Source of the DNA: Funneliformis mosseae
Taxonomy: Eukaryota > Glomeromycota > Glomeromycetes > Glomerales > Glomeraceae
Assembly (NCBI GenBank): GCA_910592005.1
Contig: CAJVPP010000046.1
Coordinates: 1 to 58,032, forward strand
Reading direction: 5' to 3'
DNA length: 58,032 nt
This document shows, piece after piece, positions 43,101-54,918 of the stretch (positions within the stretch are counted from its first letter, which is position 1; each line of letters begins with the position of its first letter). Under the pieces are notes generated by a model, which ran no database searches, was not told the origin of the DNA, and worked only from the letters and a program-made list of their open reading frames with translations. The translations under genes were made by a program, and so were the position numbers.

Positions 43101-43373
43101 GTTACATTCCGGAACGGCATAATATTGAACGGGTTCAGCGCAGATAAAACAATCGTTTTCATTTTGAGAACCTTGATCCCCGTCCGAATTATGATTAACA
43201 ACGATTGGTGCAACTATTTGGCTTTGACTAGCAATATTTATAGTTTGTTCTCGAGGAGTAGAGTGCCTATTTGGGCGGTAACCTCGATGTCTACGATAGT
43301 TGTTGTGGCGACGATTTCCCCTATTGAAATGCTCAGGACTAGTAATTGGAAAGGCTTGGGAAGCGTTGGACAT
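40145..43373 (-). CDS. HEL2: RING E3 ubiquitin ligase, Hel2/ZNF598 family
   Basis: Eight exons on the minus strand: 43373-43029, 42953-42715, 42647-42395, 42320-42219, 42136-42014, 41856-41180, 41099-40844 and 40762-40145. All join in frame with GT..AG introns to 870 aa. Hel2/ZNF598 detects collided ribosomes and ubiquitinates small-subunit proteins to start ribosome-associated quality control. The N-terminal C3HC4 RING has ligands C75, C78, C90, H92, C95, C98, C111 and C114, inside FICAEPVQYYAVPECNHKSC. The family-typical zinc-finger array follows: CPDKDCEMSCDGWGELRRHV, then GHPECQFCETLFYGDDELYD, CFICVKNGIRHIYYVDYNSL and HYLCPNQKCLEKKFVVFE. After an Arg-rich segment comes a poly-Gly tract (exon 6), then low-complexity Ser/Thr/Asn sequence and a basic KKKKKLKKK end. 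It shares a 171-bp divergent promoter with the ChaC-like gene. Confidence 0.93.
41810..41842 (-). repeat. (GGT)n repeat coding for poly-Gly in HEL2
   Basis: A CCA/GGT trinucleotide run encoding the poly-Gly tract just after the zinc-finger part of Hel2. It can expand or shrink in steps of one residue without breaking the frame. Confidence 0.8.
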
Positions 43374-43544
43374 TATAATTATTAAAAAGTTTGTTGTAGA
43401 TTAATGTTTTGTGAATCGTAGTAAACTTGAAAGAGTTTATTTCAATAAATGTTCGGATAAACTGTGTTTTTAAAAAAAAATGGATGATGACCATATTACT
43501 AATCACTGCGGCTGCGGCATTCAAGACAAGTTTCGAAGTTGCAA
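43374..43544. promoter_or_regulatory. Bidirectional promoter HEL2 / ChaC-like
   Basis: The start codons of HEL2 (minus, 43373) and the ChaC-like gene (plus, 43545) are only 171 bases apart, facing away from each other. The region holds an A run and no clear TATA box. Shared or coordinated transcription is inferred from geometry only. Confidence 0.5.
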
Positions 43545-44666
43545 ATGAATTCTTTAGAATTTGAATCAAAGACGACAACTGTTCCAGAAGAAACTGGTAA
43601 AAAAGAATATTGGATATTCGGATATGGTTCTCTAGTTTGGAAACCGCCACCAGTATACAATAAAAAGTTAATATTTTGTATATTTATATTTGAAATCTTA
43701 TTTCACGAGATTTGGGAGAGTCAAAACTAAAAATATGTAATACTTTAGATTACCAGGATATATTAAAGGACATGTTCGGAGGTTTTGGCAGGCATGTACT
43801 TTCTATCAAAATAGAGTTTATTGGCACCTTAAATTTAACGATCCGAATATTTCGTGATATTATTCTTCAGCGAAGTACAGACCATCGAGGAACTATAGAA
43901 AAACCAGGTCGAGTTGTTACATTGATCCCTATTGAAGAGTGGAAATTACTTGACGATTTTGTAAGCCAAGTCTTTTTTTTTTTCTTTTTAAAACAAAAAT
44001 TATATGATAACAATATCGATTAATTCAATTTGATTCTCTAGCATGATCATAAAGAAGACGATGTTACATGGGGTATTGTCTATAAAATCAGCGAGGAAGA
44101 CATTAAGGAGATGATGGATTATTTGGATTATCGAGAGAAGGTTCAAATATTTAGAAATTGATTTATTTGAAACAAGTTTACATATGAATTTTTTATTTTA
44201 TTTTATTTGTAGAATGGATACACCATACATTATTTGGATGTGTATCAGCTTGGAAGTGGAGAACCCATTGTAAAGAATGTAAGTCTTTATCCGTTCTTTT
44301 CAACTGATCGTAAGGAGTCAAAAATCAACTTCTTTATATTAGGCGATGGTATATATTGGTACAACCAAGAATGAAGAATACGTCGGACCAGCTCCTCTGA
44401 ATTCCTTGGCTCAACAAATATATGAATGTACTGGAAAGTAATTTATTGATAACTTTATAGTTCAATGAATAATTATTATTATACTGTATGTCGCGAACTA
44501 ATCTAATTCTCATTTTCTCTCAATAGGTCCTAGCGGTTCCAATCGAGAATATTTACTTAAACTTGCATCTGCGCTTAGAGAAATAGCACCAGACGCATAT
44601 GATGGTCACCTATTTGATCTAGAAGAAAGAGTCAAAAGCATGATCAAACGTTCAGAAATATTATAG
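43545..44666 (+). CDS. Glutathione-specific gamma-glutamylcyclotransferase (ChaC family)
   Basis: Seven exons: 43545-43666, 43749-43791, 43871-43960, 44042-44140, 44213-44278, 44343 to about 44437, and about 44534 to 44666, giving about 215 aa. ChaC enzymes degrade cytosolic glutathione to 5-oxoproline and Cys-Gly. Clear motifs are YWIFGYGSLVWKPP (substrate-binding loop), LPGYIKGHVRRFWQ, then STDHRGTIEKPGRVVTLI with the catalytic Glu, WGIVYKISEED and YIGTTKNEEYVGPAPL. Intron 2 starts with GC instead of GT (GCATGT..CTTCAG); only this choice joins FWQ to RSTDHRG in frame. The last junction is ambiguous: GTAATT..CCTAG gives ECTG-NGSNREYLL, GTACTG..CAATAG gives EC-PSGSNREYLL, and the family-perfect ECTGPSGSN would need a GA-AG intron. 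The first ATG (43545) fits the family length. Confidence 0.9.
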
Positions 44667-46329
44667 ATTTTATATTTAAAAGTTTGTTCTTAATTATAAT
44701 ACGTTCAAATAAAGGTTCAAACATTATAGTTGTGACGGAAAAGAGTGACCTCGCCCTGTTTTATTAAAAATTATGAGATTGATACATCCCACTCCCTTGC
44801 CATAAAATCTCCCGAATAACACTAATCATAACATTATCTTTTCAACATTTGTCGAAGATCCAGAGTCAACCAACAATTTATAACGTTCATGAGAGCGATC
44901 GTCTCATTGTCTTGATGGAGAACCCGAATGCTTGTTCAAATTTTTTGAATGAACTTGTGCAAGCCGATGGTTCAAAACATCCTCACGCGTGAACTTTAAA
45001 AGATACGTTTTGGTTTTATATCCAAGCTTTTTCTTAACCGTTCGGGCTGCAATATTAAGACATGGGTATGTTCTTGGGTATGTTCTTAAGCATTTCAGAA
45101 GGTATGCTTTAAATCTTTTGTTCAAGATGTTTGATCAACCCATCTATATAGAGTAACCCAGTCGTATCTTTAAGTGTGAGGAGACGGCGATCTCAGATTT
45201 AATTGATCGATCCCTTTAATATGATGGAACCATTTTGATGAATCTAACAATGTAGGGAAAATGAAAATGAAAATGAAAAGAGAGAACATTCCCATGCCCT
45301 ATCTTGATTAGCATAAATTAAGAATAAAGAGTATTTAAATAATCACAGCATGGTGTGAAAATCAAGAAAATCTAAAATCTTAAAAGTAATTTCGAATGAA
45401 AAGTCAGATATTGCAAAAAAAAAAAGATGAGTGACGTCATGTATAATTTATTTTATTTTTTATGATAGTATCTTTTATTATGATTATGCTTGTTATTCTT
45501 TAATAAAATAAAATCTATTTCCCGCCATTTTGTGAAATAAATTGATTTCAATTAAAAGAAAATACAATAATACAGAATGGTCAAATTTTTAATTAACCGT
45601 CAATTTCCCGTCCTAAATAGCAATGAAGATTATTTCTTATGGAAGATCAATTAACACTTTTAGTATACGTTGAAAAAAAAAAATCTAAGTGATAAAGTAT
45701 AAAATAAGATGCAGAAATTTTTGTTTTAGCCTAAATTTCTTCGACGAAGATTTTTTTTTTTTTAATTAATTGATTTTAAAAGAATAAATAAAATTAAAAA
45801 TTAAAATGATTCTCGAACATTTTGAAATCAAAATTATATATAGTAACATTTATTAATCGATGACGATAAATTCGGTGTTGTATTATTATAAAAAATTAAA
45901 TGAACTTTTTTTGGGGGGAGAGGGAATGTTTTGAGAAAACAAATTTCTTCTATATTTCAACCTTAATCGTAAATTTAGATATGATGATCACAGAAAACTA
46001 TTTTCAATAATAGATTTTTTATGATTTACATCCTAAATCCCGAAATTATATTTGAATTCTTGGAATAAAATTCATTAAAAAATATAATTAGTTTATGTTA
46101 TTGACAGAAACAAAAAAAAAAATTAAAACAGAAATAATTGTGAGATTGTCCAAAACAAATAATAATAAAATAAAAAGGAGAAAATTAAGAAATCGGAAGT
46201 CCCATTACAAATTTTTATCGAATTTTTCGTTATTGCGAATGTTTGATGTAGATACTGAAGAATCTGTAGATGTTATTTTGATAGGGAATAGGTTTCGTTA
46301 AAAAAAAAAGAAGGAAAGAATTTTTTATA
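44667..46329. other. Spacer between ChaC-like and sugar-transporter genes
   Basis: These 1.66 kb separate two genes whose 3' ends face each other. It contains a perfect CRE-type word TGACGTCA (45432-45439), a short tandem duplication gggtatgttctt (45064-45087) and several A/T runs. ORFs at 44904-45125 and 46095-46301 have no recognisable domain. I see no gene. Confidence 0.5.
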
Positions 46330-47478
46330 TTATTTCTCCACTCGCACTAATCCAGATCCATTTATGGAAGTATAACCGTTTCCGTTAACATCAACATTAC
46401 CATTAGCAGTATAATCAAAACCATATCCATCATCTTCTTTCTCTTCATTATTTTTTGAAAGTGTTTGCGTGGGTAATTTATTAACATCCATATATTCTTT
46501 TTTTGGTGGATCAGGTTTACTATACATATATGTAGCAATTAAAACGAGTGTGGCCCCAAGCAAAAATGTTGTGGTGACGATGAATTCAAAGAGGTAAACG
46601 GAAGCGAGGAAACTAAGAATAATTGAAATGGATGTGGCAAATCCTTTAAGAATGTTATCCGCATATTTGACTACCATAGCGACGATAATACCACCGATAG
46701 CTTGACATGAAATCGCTGCCAAAACCACGTAATTGTAATTATAAAAGAATCCATTTTCCCAAACTCCTGCTCCATCTTTCCACCAAACCCCCATGATTAA
46801 AGCGGGGAAGAGTGAAAAGAATGAAAGTTGAACATTTCGAATCCAAACGGATGTCTTGCTACCTTTGAGAACTTTTTCGAAATATACACCAGCGATACCA
46901 GAAATTACGCAGGCTACGGCTACAGCTCCTAAACCCACAAATCTTTCCATGCTAGCATCATCATCAACAATTGTTTTACTTCCAGAAGAATCACTTGGCA
47001 TTTGAACAAGTGCAACACCAAAAGTGAGTAAAACTAATGAAGACCATTTTAATCCACTTAAAGAAGTTCGGAGCATAATTACTGAACATAAAGCGGTTGT
47101 GAGAATTTTCAACTGATAAGTGACCTGAAACGTTGCCGCGTCAAGCATGCTTACGGCGACATACTGCAAATTATTTTGAACCGTGTAGAGAGCTGCCGGG
47201 ATCATTAATTTCCATGCGTCGGGAGCAAACACTTGAGTGTAAAGTTCTGAAATACTCAACCGTCCAGTCTCACGTATTTGATTTCGTCCGGCCATATAAA
47301 GACAAATAATGAGCTTGGTAAACTCGGATAGAAATACGGCCGTTGATGTATAATATAAATGCTCCTTATCAAGTCGAGAATACCTCATTATTATTACTAA
47401 AGTACTATTTTGAATACATAGTGTGACTAAACTGACATATTTCAAAGGTATACCTAACATCGTTGCACTTAATGCCAT
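46330..47478 (-). CDS. Golgi UDP-sugar transporter (SLC35A family)
   Basis: A single-exon gene for 382 aa with about ten hydrophobic segments. Nucleotide-sugar transporters exchange cytosolic UDP-sugars (UDP-galactose or UDP-GlcNAc in this subfamily) for UMP across the Golgi membrane, feeding glycosylation. Signature stretches are strong: VQNNLQYVAVSMLDAATFQV, TYQLKILTTALCSVIML, SSLVLLTFGVALVQ and, late in the protein, VVKYADNILKGFATSISIIL. The C-terminal tail (about 60 aa) is hydrophilic with Asn/Gly repeats and probably cytosolic. I chose the Met at 47476-47478 (MALSATMLGIPLKYVSL) because the upstream in-frame part comes from a T run and would add a poly-Lys stretch. Exact substrate (Gal or GlcNAc) cannot be told from sequence alone. 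Confidence 0.92.
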   Translation of the reverse strand: MALSATMLGIPLKYVSLVTLCIQNSTLVIIMRYSRLDKEHLYYTSTAVFLSEFTKLIICLYMAGRNQIRETGRLSISELYTQVFAPDAWKLMIPAALYTVQNNLQYVAVSMLDAATFQVTYQLKILTTALCSVIMLRTSLSGLKWSSLVLLTFGVALVQMPSDSSGSKTIVDDDASMERFVGLGAVAVACVISGIAGVYFEKVLKGSKTSVWIRNVQLSFFSLFPALIMGVWWKDGAGVWENGFFYNYNYVVLAAISCQAIGGIIVAMVVKYADNILKGFATSISIILSFLASVYLFEFIVTTTFLLGATLVLIATYMYSKPDPPKKEYMDVNKLPTQTLSKNNEEKEDDGYGFDYTANGNVDVNGNGYTSINGSGLVRVEK

Positions 47479-48180
47479 TATTAAAGATTTTTTTTTTTTT
47501 TTTTTTACAAGAAAACTCGAGATGAACGAGGGGTAAAGGGTTAAAAGGTCAAAGAGTAAAAAAAAATTGTTCTCTTTTTGATAAGTTTTGGAAAACTTTA
47601 ACAAAGGTTAGAACGTGTGTAACTTCGATTAGTACAACTTGTGCGTGTTCATTTAAATCCCTTTTTGAGTTAAAAATAAACTTTTTTTTTCAATCCCCTA
47701 AACCCTAACTTTATTAAATAAATCGGAACGAGCGAAATTTATATGGAGCTGATTTGCATGAAATATTACAATCATAAATTTGTTTTTTTTTGTTTTTTTC
47801 ATTTTACAATTCCCCCAATGTCAAAAATAGAAAATTAAAACTATATATAGGAGTTGATTTTTTGATTGTTCAATGATAAATTCGGAGCCAACGGGTAGAT
47901 AAGGGCAACATTATTCTACGTGATAAGATGTTTGATTTTTTGATCAATAAAAGTAAAAGGATAAAAGAATTTACCTGATGGGTATGTTTTATTTCCTAAA
48001 TATATGATACATTTGATGATCGAGATTTCATTGGCAAAGGTACTTGATGTTAATTTCTTTATTTTGCTCGATTTGGAAGGTAGCACAAAGTTTTGTCGAA
48101 CTTTCCTTTGTTGGCTCCGTTGTGATTTTTTCTCTATACTCGTCTTTTTTTTTTAAAACATATCTCAATTATCTCAAAAT
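47479..48180. promoter_or_regulatory. Divergent promoter region, sugar transporter / oxidoreductase
   Basis: Seven hundred bases between two start codons facing away from each other. An A/T run lies next to the transporter start. A word reading CTATATATAG on both strands (around 47841-47850) is a TATA candidate for either side. No ORF of note. Confidence 0.4.
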
Positions 48181-50880
48181 ATGACTCATGAAAGAATTGA
48201 AAAAAATGGATCGATTGCCAATACATTAAGGGCTTCAAAGAATCCTCCACTTCCTCCACTTCCAGGTAAACCCTTTACCATTTCGATCGTTGGTGCTGGT
48301 CAAAGGTAAATTGTTTCCAATTATCGTATATTATGCGCGTGATACATTACCAATTTCAATTGTGTTTCAGAGGTGCTGGATACGCGTTTTATGCTGTATC
48401 GGAACCGCGATTGGCCAAAGTTGTTGCCGTTGCTGAACCGGTTGAAATTCGTAGAAAAAACATGCAAAAGGTTGAATTGAACTTGTATTACTTTTAGAAA
48501 TTTTATATTTTATTGCATTTGAGTTTTTGATATAAGATAAAATGTATCTGTATATAATAATGGATATTTTATAAATCGAAAAGACTAAGCCTCTCTGAAA
48601 CGTTCATGAATCTTTAATTTTCAATTATTAGACATATAATATTCCTGACGAGAATTCATTTAGCGATTGGCGAGAAGTGTGTGATTTTTTTTTTTTCATT
48701 TTCAAAGAAAATACGTTCGGATTCATTGAAATCTTTGAATTATTAGCTCGCAAAACGACCTAAACTAAGTGATGCGGTGGTAATTGCAACCTTGGATCAT
48801 TCTCATACAGAACCTGCAGTTGTATTTACAGATCTGAAGTATCATATTTTATTAGAAAAACCTATGGCTGGAAATCTCGTAGATTGCAAAAAAATTTTTG
48901 ATGCAGCCATTAGAAATCAAGTACTTTATTAATAGTATTAATGAAATTTAATAACCAATTAGTAAAAAATTTACGAGATTTTGAAATTTAATTAGGTCGT
49001 GTTTGCTATAGGTTTGTGCTTTTTTCATATGCAATTTTCTTAAAATAAATCCGATTCAACCCTCAAACTCTATCATTCATGTTAGGTCACGTGCTAAGAT
49101 ACACTCCACATAATCTCCTTATTAAAAAGATTATCGATTCAGGTTTATTGGGAAATGTCATTAACATTCAACACATAGAGCCTGTGGGAAATTGGCACTT
49201 TGCTCATTCGGTAAGGAAATATCACTGAAAGGACAGTACCTTTTTTGACGTGCGTGACGCATCATTTTAAAAGAATTTTTTTTTTTTTTGATTTTCAAAG
49301 TATGTAAGAGGCAATTGGAGAAAAGAACAAGATTCTTGTTTCTCTCTTATGACCAAGGTGCGTTTTTTCAAAATTAATCACAATATTGCCCGCAATTAAC
49401 ATTTACTTGATAATTTGTTAGTGTTGCCACGATATTGGTAAGCAAAGAATTTCAGATCCATATATTATTTTAAAATTGAATTAATTCACATTAAATTATA
49501 GATTTGATGGCGCATTGGAATGATTCTCCTTGTGTGGTACTTAATATTTTAATACATTTGCATTCGAGACCAAATTGCTACATTATATTATAGAATTATA
49601 TAAGGATCACCTTTATTATAGAAAATTAGTTCATTTGGGAATTTATCACACTTTACTTCAAAGAATAAACCTACTGAAGCTGGGGAAGCAAAGTATGTCG
49701 CGTAATTCCTTTTTTTTTTTTATTTATAAAAAAAATTAAATCATTTTATGTAGACGATGTTTGGAATGTGCATATGAGCCTTCATGTGCATATTCCGCAA
49801 AGAAAATTTATATCAAATCACTGAAGAATGGAAATCGGGACTGGCCTGTTAATGTGGTTACGGATGTTGTTGGTATAATGAAACTTTTCTAAAAATAACG
49901 ACGTGTTGCAAGCGTTTATGCTAAATTATGAATTCACCCGCATTTAGATATTGAACATTTGGTTGAAGCATTAAAGACTGGACCATATGGTCGATGTGTT
50001 TATGAATGTGATAATGATGTTGCGGATCATCAGGTGCGTGACGTTACCGTGTGAAACAAAAATATTCAATTAGCTTTGTTTTAAATATCATATTTTTTTT
50101 TCATATGATAGGTGGTTAATATGGAATTTGCAAGTGGTGCTACAGCATCTGTTACAATGGTTGCTTTTACTGAATCTATATGTACAAGAAAGGTAAGAAC
50201 TTCTAAAATTGACATATTTAATCTTCTTTTTCAGTTTTTTATTAAAAAAAAAAATGTATATATTTATTTATTTATTTATAAAAAGACTAGGTAATAAATT
50301 CTATTAGAAAAATGTTTTTTATTCTAGACATAAATGAATTTATCAATTTTACAATCTATTCAATCAAAGAATTTTTGGATCTCTTGGAGAGTTGGAATGT
50401 GATGGTCTGAACAATATAAGTTATTATAGTTTTCAAACAAAAAAAAAAGAACTTTTACAAGCAACAGATATCATTGGTGGAAGTATTTCGGGCGGTCATG
50501 GTAATTTTAACATTGTTTTCTTATAATTTAAAATATTAAGGAGATTAAATGTTATGATCAATTATTAGGTGGAGGTGATTTTGGATTAATGCGATCATTT
50601 CTTTATGAGATTGCATCGAAAGATCAATCTATCAAATATTTGTCGGGGGCTGAAGAATCATTAGGTAGGTTTAATGAACCAGAAAAAAATATTAATACAT
50701 AAAAAATATTTCCATTGTGTAATTCTTTCTGTTTTCAACTAACCTTTATTAAACATTGTTAATTCATAAACAGATTCACATATTTATGTATTTGCCGCGG
50801 AACATTCGAAAAGATCCGGAAACGTTGTTAACATTGAACAATTTAAACATGAAAATGGAATTGAAATTGTCAACAATTAA
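48181..50880 (+). CDS. NAD(P)-dependent oxidoreductase, Gfo/Idh/MocA family
   Basis: Seventeen exons joined in frame to 462 aa: 48181-48305, 48371-48470, 48632-48676, 48747-48920, 48996-49011, 49086-49210, 49301-49357, 49422-49437, 49502-49536, 49622-49692, 49754-49872, 49948-50033, 50112-50192, 50286-50290, 50370-50500, 50569-50664, 50774-50880. The Rossmann dinucleotide motif [15 protein letters not shown] has GxGxxG at residues 38-43. The family EKP signature lies in ILLEKPMAG (127-129). [15 protein letters not shown] and [19 protein letters not shown] followed by CCHDIDLMAHW belong to the C-terminal alpha/beta domain. Three microexons are needed to keep the frame: 16, 16 and only 5 nt. 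The 5-nt exon ACTAG restores [15 protein letters not shown]. Members act on sugars, cyclitols or related alcohols; the substrate here is unknown. AATAAA follows the stop by about 20 bases. Confidence 0.9.
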
Positions 50881-51202
50881 GTAAATCAAGATGTATCAAT
50901 AAATTCATCATTGATTTTATTTAATGTATAATTATTAATATTAATTTTTTTTTTTTTTTCAAAAATAAAGAAGACTACCGAAATAATTTTAAAAACAAAT
51001 CCAATTAAAATGGTAATATGATTGTTCAATAATTCGAATATTAGTATTATGCGATTATATATAAAATTTTCCCTTGATTTCTTTGATTTAAAATAATAAT
51101 ATTACATGAGATATAAATTAAATTCTTTAAATATAAATATAAATAAATATAAATATATATATATATATTTTTTGCTAGAAATTAATGATAATCGATCCTT
51201 AT
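50881..51202. terminator. Shared 3' region, oxidoreductase / GOT1
   Basis: About 320 bases between two convergent genes, with AATAAA-type words on the plus strand soon after the oxidoreductase stop, a T run and a TA-rich repeat. It probably serves as poly(A) region for both genes. Confidence 0.4.
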
Positions 51203-51939
51203 TTACACTGGTAATTTTGATCCTGCCAGCTTATCAACGACCTACAAAGGGAAAATGATTTTGATTAATAAAAGATGATTATTAAGAAAATGATTATGAA
51301 GATTGAGCATACGTTTGAAATATATGGTGCACAGAGTATAGTTCCTATGATCGGTAGCTGTCTTGAAAACCTTATAATCACCGGGAAGAAATCCCTGTAA
51401 TTAAAGAAAATGAAAAAATTTAAATGAAAACTACAATTGGATGAATCAATGTATATAAGTTTCGTACCCAAATAAATTTAAGAATCCAAAAAATTCAACA
51501 ATCATTCCCAAAAATGGCATTTTAACGAAAACCAACAATATTATCCCACCAAAGAAGAAGATTGTTCCTCGAATTTTATCTTTACGAGCAAAAAAAAATA
51601 TAATTGTTTTCTTAAATCCAATAATTAACGTTATACCTGAAAGAAATAATATCTAAAAATTGTAAGGAAATTAAACGTTAAAGTCAAATACATGACGAAA
51701 ATTTGATTAAAATCGTGATAAATCGTTGTAAACTTACATTTCCTATGGCTAATAATCCACCATCAAAGAATAACAGAATACCAAGTACCATCATAATTAT
51801 ACCAAATGCTGTTAGCCCAACCCCAATCTCTAAAATTCGAATAATGTTAGTGAAAATATTTAACGATTTCAGTCCTACAGCAAAAAAAAAAAGAAAAGGA
51901 AATAAGATAAAACATACTCTGAGTATCTGATAACCACAT
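51203..51939 (-). CDS. GOT1: Vesicle transport protein Got1
   Basis: Five exons on the minus strand: 51939-51918, 51829-51738, 51652-51468, 51394-51313 and 51241-51203, joined in frame to 139 aa, almost exactly the length of yeast Got1 (138 aa). Got1 is a small four-helix membrane protein of the early Golgi that assists fusion of ER-derived transport vesicles. The family sequence is visible throughout: MWLSDTQKIGVGLTAFG at the N-terminus, LLFFDGGLLAIGN, LIIGFKKTIIFF, VKMPFLGMIVEFFGF and finally RFSRQLPIIGTILCAPY. The first exon is only 22 nt. It lies head to head with the cytochrome b5-like gene, with 256 bases between the start codons. Confidence 0.93.
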
Positions 51940-52195
51940 GGTTTATTAGAAATAAGTGTAAAGAGTAAGAAAGCGTTGTATAATTTAAATTCAATTTTTC
52001 AAACTTTTGAGTTTTTCCGAAACGTGTCCATTTTAAATTGGCTGAAAAATCTTCTTGATTTAGTAACGATCTTTGACACTTAGAACAGTTAGTACAGTTG
52101 TACAAATCTCGCGTGTCAACAAAAGTGGATGACCCTTATTTAAACCTCGATACTTTATTGTTTTTCTAGAAACCTTTGAACTCCTTTCATAAACC
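51940..52195. promoter_or_regulatory. Bidirectional promoter GOT1 / cytochrome b5-like
   Basis: The 256 bases between two divergent start codons must contain both promoters. No distinct TATA box is seen on the plus side. Confidence 0.5.
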
Positions 52196-53172
52196 ATGTA
52201 TTCATTTGCCAGCAAAATCTATAAAAGTGTAATCGGAAATTTTGAGGAACAAACATCCGAAGAGGATGAAAATTCCAAAGACCAAACCTCTTCAAGCGAG
52301 CAAGCGAGTGTAAAAGTTTCAGAAACTTCAAATAATCACAAAGAATTTGCGGTTCCAGCCCCTGTACCAAAAATGCAAGTTTCAAATTTTAACGGTATGT
52401 AAAAACTTTTTGAACTTTAGTCACAACACAGAATTTCTCATGAATTTTTTTTTTTTTTTTTATCTTAACTATAGGCACAACATTGGATGATGTTGCAGAA
52501 TTCCCAAGCAATGACAGTCCACAACGTGCCAAAAAACGTACACCACTCGAGAAAGCTAATAAACTACGACAAAAAATAGCTCTAGAACCCGGTCATTCTC
52601 CTTTAGATTGGGCAAATTTGACTAATAGTGGAGCTAACCTTCGAGTAGGTCAACGAATTTTATTTACAAACATGACCTCCTATGTCGGACAGAACTTATT
52701 AATATTTTTTGTTAACAGGGAGTTTCGGAAATTAAAAAGTATACAATCGACGAAGTCAATCATCATAAAACTAAAGATGATGCATGGACGGTCTTTAATG
52801 GCAAAATTTATAACATTACTCCATATATCAAATTTCATCCTGGAGGTAAGTAGATAAGAATATTTATGATATGTTTATAAAAATTATTATTATTATTATT
52901 ATTATTGTTATTATTATTATTAAAAATGAAATAATTATTATGTTCATTTCAAAAGGTGAAAAAGAGTTAATGAGATCAGCTGGTAAAGATGGGACTAAAT
53001 TATTTAGTAAGTTAAATTATTATATTATATATTTATTTATTTATTTTTTTCCAAATTTTCATTTTCTTCATTTCCTTTAGTGTCAACACATTCATGGATA
53101 AATTACGAATTCATGCTGGAAAAATGTTTTGTCGGTTTTTTAGCAGGAGAGCAGCGTAATTTATTAATCTAA
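52196..53172 (+). CDS. Cytochrome b5-domain protein (Irc21 / CYB5R4 N-terminal type)
   Basis: Five exons: 52196-52394, 52475-52644, 52719-52845, 52956-53006 and 53081-53172, joined in frame to 212 aa, close to yeast Irc21 (201 aa). The first 90 residues are Ser/Glu-rich and probably disordered. PGHSPLDWANLTNSG precedes the domain exactly as in the N-terminal part of human CYB5R4. The cytochrome b5 domain spans about residues 127-205: axial heme ligands are His163 in FHPGG and His186 in THSWINYEFML, 23 residues apart as in the family. There is no reductase part and no membrane anchor, so it is likely a soluble electron carrier; its partner is unknown. The start is the first ATG after the divergent promoter. 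Confidence 0.9.
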
Positions 53173-53240
53173 ATACATTGAACATTCATAATGAACATTT
53201 TAATTTAATTAAATCATTGCAAATTTGACGCTCCAAAAGT

Positions 53241-53690
53241 TCATAATTTTCCTTGTTCCCGTAATTCTTGTTTCTCCTTATCGCTAAGTGTCCAGAATTC
53301 ATTAATTTTACGATGATACCAATTTCGTACCTAAAATGTTCAGGAGATTAAATGAATTTCAAACAGATGTATTGAAAGTGTTAAATGAAACTTACAGGCA
53401 CAAAACAATGATGATCTTGTTTAAAGTCGGCATATAACACGATATATGCTCCAGCGGCTAATACAAAACAAAGCATTTTAACATTTAAATAATAGTTCAT
53501 GGTTCGAAAAACCAATTAACTTACCTACGGTTACAACTATACTACCAACATGATAAGATCTTGAAAAAGGTGATAAATATTTTGCTAAACCTAAATTTTG
53601 TACTCTTCTTTGATACTTTGAAAATAACGAAGAATCTATTATTTTTTTTGTTGGAAATGGCGATTTTGAAGCGAATTTATTTACTGGCAT
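53241..53690 (-). CDS. Small single-pass membrane protein, unknown function
   Basis: Three exons on the minus strand: 53690-53525, 53457-53396 and 53330-53241, joined in frame to 105 aa. The N-terminus is basic with several Ser and Lys residues (MPVNKFASKSPFPTKK), which could be a mitochondrial presequence. One membrane segment follows, built across the first splice site (VGSIVVTV joined to AAGAYIVLYA). The C-terminal part is hydrophilic and ends in WTLSDKEKQELREQGKL. Splice sites are all GT..AG and the frame is kept, which supports a real gene. I do not recognise the family; a small inner-membrane mitochondrial protein is a guess. It converges on the cytochrome b5-like gene, with only 68 bases between the stops. 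Confidence 0.75.
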
Positions 53691-53850
53691 TATTCTTTTA
53701 ATACATACAGTTTATATGAAAAAAGAAAAAAAAAATACAAATACAAATAAAAGTAAAATAATGATGATCCCCTTCCATAAATGATAAAATTAACGAAAAT
53801 CCCCTGTAAATTTATCGTCACCAATCAAATCCACGATATCGTCCATCTAA

Positions 53851-54918
53851 TTATTCGGGTTGCAAAAGACAACCACCGACAATTCGTTTCCTAAATTCGT
53901 TAACATAAATATCCATATTTTCGGTATCGTCCAATTTAACGGAAGAAGACATCACTGTAGGTCCAATTTCCTTTTCTAATCGAAATAACGATGATTTGAT
54001 CTTTTCAATATAATCCCTTAATTCATTATTTAATTCTTGTTTTTCGTTAGATTCTTTTGTAACGACTTCATTTTTTGATTTAATCTTTTGGATTTTTTCA
54101 CGAAGATTATCGATTTCCATTGAAGTTGTTTTGTTTTCTTTTTCAAGTTTACGTTGTTGAGTACGTTTACCTAGTAGTAAAAAATAAATAAATATTTTGA
54201 ATTTACATTCAAAAGTGAAGGAGTTGACGAATTTTGATAATTACTTTGATCATAATTGAGAAATTTCTTTGTAAAAATGGGAAATCCAAGACGTTTTTGT
54301 AGACTCTCTTGTTCATCTGTGAATCAACATAAAAGTTTTTTTAAATTTTTGGGATCCCATTGATATAAATAAATTAATGTGAGCGATTTTACCAGGAGAA
54401 TTATCAAAGTTTAAGGTATTGACGAAATCTTCATAAGATGCTTCAACGTTCTATACAAAAAAAAGGTTTAATTCATCTCACACGTATTATGATATCATGT
54501 CATGGCACGCACCTTTCGATTAGTCGATTTGGAGGTCGCGATGGTAAATTCCTTTATATTATCGTCATCGTTAATATCTAAAGAATATTCGGATGAGTCA
54601 GAAGTTTGTTCATTGTAATCTGCTACTTTTCTTCCACTTCTAGTTAAACGTTGTTCTTGTTTAGAAGATTGATCATCTGTTGTTGTCGATGCGGTAAAAG
54701 GAGTAGACGAAATTGTAGAAGCTTTTCCTAAAGATTTTTTTGTTGTATTCGCGATATTACTCTGACTAGAAATAATGATCCGACAATGCAAAATCAATCC
54801 GTTACAAACGAGAAACTTGTAGAAAACAAAATAGTTATTGGGATTTTTTGATTTTTAATTTATTTATTTATTTTTTTTACCTCATACTTTTTGCGCGTTG
54901 AGCTCGTGTAAGGGTCAT
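53851..54918 (-). CDS. Coiled-coil protein, unknown function
   Basis: Five exons on the minus strand: 54918-54881, 54765-54513, 54450-54393, 54316-54245 and 54170-53851, joined in frame to 246 aa with GT..AG introns. The N-terminal 100 residues are Ser/Thr-rich and basic, with RLTRSGRKVADY inside. A short conserved-looking part follows (YEDFVNTLNFDNSPDEQESL and RLGFPIFTKKFLNY). The C-terminal half is a long charged coiled coil, from about KRTQQRKLEKENK to SSLFRLEKEIG, and the end is RKRIVGGCLLQPE. The layout (disordered basic head, coiled coil, short globular tail) resembles small chromatin or kinetochore subunits, but I cannot name a family and give no symbol. Confidence 0.72.
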